A stretch of DNA of 34,145 nucleotides from assembly GCA_020629965.1 (NCBI GenBank), contig JAHDCG010000035.1, forward strand, positions 1 to 34,145. The letters are read 5' to 3'. The stretch's first letter is position 1; the number at the start of each line of letters is the position of its first letter. The notes beneath the pieces were generated by a model, which searched no databases, was not told the origin of the DNA, and saw only the letters and a list, made by a program, of their open reading frames with translations. The position numbers were made by a program, and so were the translations under genes. Shown here piece by piece: positions 31,610-34,145 of this stretch. Source of the stretch: Saprospiraceae bacterium. GTDB taxonomy: Bacteria > Bacteroidota > Bacteroidia > Chitinophagales > Saprospiraceae.

Positions 31610-32884
31610 TCAGTACCCGTATTTCTCCTTCCACAATCCCCGCAAATGCTCCCGCGTCCGCTTCTCCGCCGCATTCTCCTGCGGCTCGAAAAAAGCAGTA
31701 CCGCTGATTTCTTTGGGCATAAACTCCGCAGCCGTAAAGTTGCCGTCGAAGTCGTGCGCGTATTTGTAATTTTTGCCGTAGTTTAAAGATTTCATCAGCT
31801 TGGTCGGGGCGTTGCGCAGCGAGAGCGGTACGGGCAGATTTCCCGTTTCGCGCACCGTGGCTTGGGCGGCTTTGATGGCGGCGTAAGCAGAGTTACTTTT
31901 GGGTGAAGTTGCGAGGTAAATAGCGGCTTGTGAAAGGATAATGCGCGCCTCGGGCAGACCGACTTGGGTGGCGGCCTGAAAGGCTGTACTTGCCATGAGC
32001 AGGGCATTCGGATTGGCGAGACCGATGTCTTCGGAGGCGGAAATGACGAGACGACGGGCGATGAATTTGATGTCTTCGCCGCCCTCTATCATGCGCGCGA
32101 GATAGTACACGGCGGCATTCGGGTCGCTGCCGCGAATGGATTTGATGAAGGCGGAAATGATGTCGTAGTGCTGCTCGCCGGACTTGTCGTAAGCGGCAAT
32201 ATTTTGCTGAATGCGCTCGGTCACGCCTTTGTTAGTAATGACAAACTCTTCTCCTTCTGTCGCAAAATTCGTGACCAATTCCAAAACATTATACAGCTTC
32301 CGACCGTCGCCGCCGGAAAAATGCAGCAGCGCATCGTACTCCTCCACCTTGACGTTCAGCTTTTGCAAATATTCGTCTTCCGCCAGGGCTTTGTCAATCA
32401 TGGCAATCATTTCCGCCTTTTCCAAATGCTGCAACACATAGACCTGCGAGCGCGACAACAGAGCGGAAATGACCTCAAAAGACGGATTTTCGGTCGTCGC
32501 CCCGATGAGCGTGACTGTACCTTTTTCGACCGCCCCGAGCAGACTGTCTTGCTGTGACTTGCTGAAACGGTGGATTTCGTCGATAAAAAGAATGGGATTG
32601 GGCGCATTAAAAAACCGCCCGGACTCGGCTTTTTGAATGGTCTCGCGGATGTCTTTTACCCCCGAATTGATAGCGGACAGCGGGTAAAACGGTCGCTTAA
32701 GTTGATTGGCGATGATGCCGGCGAGGGTCGTTTTGCCCACGCCCGGCGGCCCCCACAGGATAAAACTCGGAATTTTGCCGCTCTCTATCGCCTGCCGCAG
32801 TACCTTACCCTCGCCCACGAGGTGCTGCTGCCCGATGTAGTCGGACAGGGATTTTGGGCGCATACGTTCGGCTAAAGGCTGCAT
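31610..32884 (-). CDS. rarA: Replication-associated recombination protein A (RarA/MgsA), AAA+ ATPase
   Basis: This 424-aa protein has an AAA+ core: Walker [10 protein letters not shown] (45-53), Walker [11 protein letters not shown] (98-107) and sensor GATTENPSF (128-136). The C-terminal part carries the family motifs [38 protein letters not shown] and [20 protein letters not shown]. RarA acts at stalled replication forks as a tetrameric clamp-loader-like ATPase. The start codon is directly followed, on its upstream side, by a heptamer array that begins one base away. It is probably monocistronic. Confidence 0.96.
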   Translation of the reverse strand: MQPLAERMRPKSLSDYIGQQHLVGEGKVLRQAIESGKIPSFILWGPPGVGKTTLAGIIANQLKRPFYPLSAINSGVKDIRETIQKAESGRFFNAPNPILFIDEIHRFSKSQQDSLLGAVEKGTVTLIGATTENPSFEVISALLSRSQVYVLQHLEKAEMIAMIDKALAEDEYLQKLNVKVEEYDALLHFSGGDGRKLYNVLELVTNFATEGEEFVITNKGVTERIQQNIAAYDKSGEQHYDIISAFIKSIRGSDPNAAVYYLARMIEGGEDIKFIARRLVISASEDIGLANPNALLMASTAFQAATQVGLPEARIILSQAAIYLATSPKSNSAYAAIKAAQATVRETGNLPVPLSLRNAPTKLMKSLNYGKNYKYAHDFDGNFTAAEFMPKEISGTAFFEPQENAAEKRTREHLRGLWKEKYGY

Positions 32885-32885
32885 G

Positions 32886-32920
32886 GTTGGTGGTTGGTAG
32901 GTGGTGGGTGGTGGACGGTT
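32886..32920 (+). repeat. Heptamer array adjoining the rarA start codon
   Basis: GTTGGTG, GTTGGTA, GGTGGTG, GGTGGTG, GACGGTT in strict 7-base register, one base from the rarA ATG (complement at 32882-32884). Confidence 0.85.
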
Positions 32921-32982
32921 TTCGCTTTGCGATGAAGGTACGGTTTTGATATTCCGGTTTTTCTTTTTGATTTTGTATGTTG

Positions 32983-33003
32983 GTTGACGGTTGACGGTTG
33001 ACG
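32983..33003 (+). repeat. Perfect triple heptamer GTTGACG
   Basis: Three identical copies of GTTGACG in tandem, followed by GCTG. Confidence 0.9.
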
Positions 33004-33211
33004 GCTGCTTTCGCTTTTGGCGAGTGCGGTTTACATGAAGTTTTGTCTTTCTCTATAAATGTTTTTCGGTTGACTCATGAATTTTCGGCACCCGCACCGT
33101 AGCGTCGATTTTAATCGACAGGCTGAAATTCAAAATTTTTTCCCACCCGATTGCCTCGCGCAACGTCGAAATCGGTAAATAATCGGCAGGCTGTCAGGAA
33201 GTTTCTCCAAT

Positions 33212-33246
33212 CAACCACCACCTACCACCAACCACCTATCACCTAA
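33212..33246 (-). repeat. Heptamer array overlapping the stop codon of the barrel gene
   Basis: The plus strand reads CAACCAC, CACCTAC, CACCAAC, CACCTAT, CACCTAA in 7-base register. The last unit contains the complement of the TAG stop at 33243-33245. Confidence 0.85.
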
Positions 33247-33860
33247 AACCGATACTCCGCCCGAAAAGTCCATTGATACAAAAACAGATTTTCGCTGCAC
33301 GTATCGCGACTCATGCTCGTGTTGCTTTTAAATAAGCTGCGTAGGTGATAAGCGGTAAAACCCCAGTGCTCGGTAGCGTAGAAAGTAACGCCGAGCTGGT
33401 AACTCAAATCATTTTCGGCGATACTGTTGAGGCAGTTCGGGCTTAATGCCTCACTGGTCTGCGTGGCGGAAATCAAGCGACCGTAAGCCAGACCGCCGGT
33501 AAAGTGCATTTTGTAAAAGCCCTCTTCTTCGTCAAACCAATCTTTGATAGTGTAGGTGACGGGCACCATAACGTAGTCGAGTTTGATTTTGAAAGGAAAA
33601 TTCAGATTTTCAAAACTGCGGCTGCTGGCACTGCCGCGCTGATCGTAGATGATGCCGACGCCGAGTTCGGTACGCGGACTGAGGTAAATCGACGCGTCGA
33701 GTCCGGCGTGTAATCCGATTTTATTGAAGCCCGCCTCGCGGTCGCCCGTGATTTGCGAGATGCTGCCGCCGGCTACGGCGGAGACGCCGAAAATGCTTTG
33801 GGCGTTGATTTGCAAAGCGGTAAAAAGGCAGAGGAATAAGAGTAGTGTATATTTTTTCAT
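33243..33860 (-). CDS. PorT-like outer-membrane beta-barrel protein
   Basis: This 205-aa protein has a signal peptide (MKKYTLLLFLCLFTALQINA-Q). The mature part shows the alternating pattern of a small eight-strand barrel: GVSAVAGGSISQI, GLHAGLDASIYLSPRTELGV, FKIKLDYVMVPVTYTI, GGLAYGRLI and a terminal FRAEYRF ending in phenylalanine, as barrel C-termini do. This is the common Bacteroidota outer-membrane beta-barrel family that includes PorT-like proteins. I chose the ATG at 33858-33860; a start 14 codons upstream would lie closer to the MITE-like copy and add polar residues before the signal peptide. The specific role is unknown. Confidence 0.75.
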   Translation of the reverse strand: MKKYTLLLFLCLFTALQINAQSIFGVSAVAGGSISQITGDREAGFNKIGLHAGLDASIYLSPRTELGVGIIYDQRGSASSRSFENLNFPFKIKLDYVMVPVTYTIKDWFDEEEGFYKMHFTGGLAYGRLISATQTSEALSPNCLNSIAENDLSYQLGVTFYATEHWGFTAYHLRSLFKSNTSMSRDTCSENLFLYQWTFRAEYRF

Positions 33861-33886
33861 GGAGTTTTTATTTTGACCTGTGACTA

Positions 33887-34108
33887 CATAGTTGTCTGAC
33901 ACTTGACCTGAGCAAATTACGAAAAAATTACGTTTTATCGCGGTTTTACGAACAAGAAGTGTCTGACACCGATGTTAATCATAACATAAACATCGGACTG
34001 TCCCGCAATCCGATAACTATCGAAATTGAAAACGCTTTTTTCGCTTGAACCTCAGATTTAATACGCAATATTTTCACTTTTCATCGGTAGCAATGCCGGA
34101 TGTCTAAT
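33887..34108. mobile_element. MITE-like palindromic element, copy 2
   Basis: Homologous to 23654-23840 in the same orientation. Shared blocks are TTGTCTGACACTTGAC near the left end, AGTGTCTGACACCG in the middle, CGCTTGAAC and CGCAATATT in the right half, and CTAA near the right end. The terminal repeats are more decayed and the spacing is about 35 bases longer. A hairpin CCGATGTT/AACATCGG (33969-33996) replaces that of copy 1. Confidence 0.65.
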
Positions 34109-34145
34109 CATTTACAATAACTTTTATAAATCGTTTATTAAGATT

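Larger units (their letters stand above)
32885..33242. other. Spacer with three heptamer arrays between rarA and the barrel gene
   Basis: Arrays at 32886-32920, 32983-33003 and 33212-33246 account for about a quarter of it; a GTCGATT/AATCGAC palindrome is at 33104-33119. No gene is seen. Confidence 0.65.

Overview
This window is chromosomal DNA from a member of the Bacteroidota, most likely a Saprospiria or Chitinophagia-type lineage. The evidence is a type IX secretion C-terminal domain, SprA-like and PorT-like outer-membrane proteins, near-perfect TAnnTTTG -7 promoter boxes without Shine-Dalgarno sites, and the Bacteroidota gene order actABCDEF-coxBA-ctaB-coxCC-cox4-sco. The order-level placement is inference. 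No rRNA, tRNA, CRISPR array or complete insertion sequence was seen.

Layout. 1-1160: a 55-aa helix-turn-helix protein, a (GAA)15 microsatellite and an otherwise empty spacer. 1162-4845 (+): a large outer-membrane protein. 4935-23281 (all minus strand, read from right to left): alternative complex III (ActA, ActB, ActC, ActD, ActE, ActF), then an aa3-type cytochrome c oxidase (CoxB, CoxA), heme O synthase, two subunits III, subunit IV, a terminator, and a SCO-like protein. A frameshifted four-helix-bundle gene sits between actB and actC. 23990-24262 (+): a small CxxC membrane protein divergent from the operon. 24419-28803: lipoprotein MsrA, bifunctional FTCD (histidine degradation), and an OmpA-domain protein. 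28810-33860: an SPW-type membrane protein, a T9SS cargo, an HxlR regulator divergent from DUF2147 and DoxX genes, RarA, and a PorT-like barrel.

How the genes work together. ActA-F oxidise menaquinol and pass electrons through c-type hemes to the CuA centre of CoxB and on to the heme a3-CuB site of CoxA. CtaB makes heme O, the precursor of heme A. The two CoxC copies and subunit IV complete the oxidase.

Most interesting points. (1) CoxB has a complete CuA domain followed by a full OmpA-type peptidoglycan-binding domain, which suggests an oxidase tethered to the cell wall. (2) The SCO-like protein has lost all copper ligands. (3) Many spacers are edged by degenerate tandem arrays of 7-9 bp units whose G/T-rich strand always reads from the gene edge into the spacer. 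(4) Two copies of a roughly 190-220 bp element with GTGTCTGACAC palindromes and terminal inverted repeats look like a MITE. (5) A second palindromic element family (AGACG...CGTCT) has direct copies flanking the FTCD gene.
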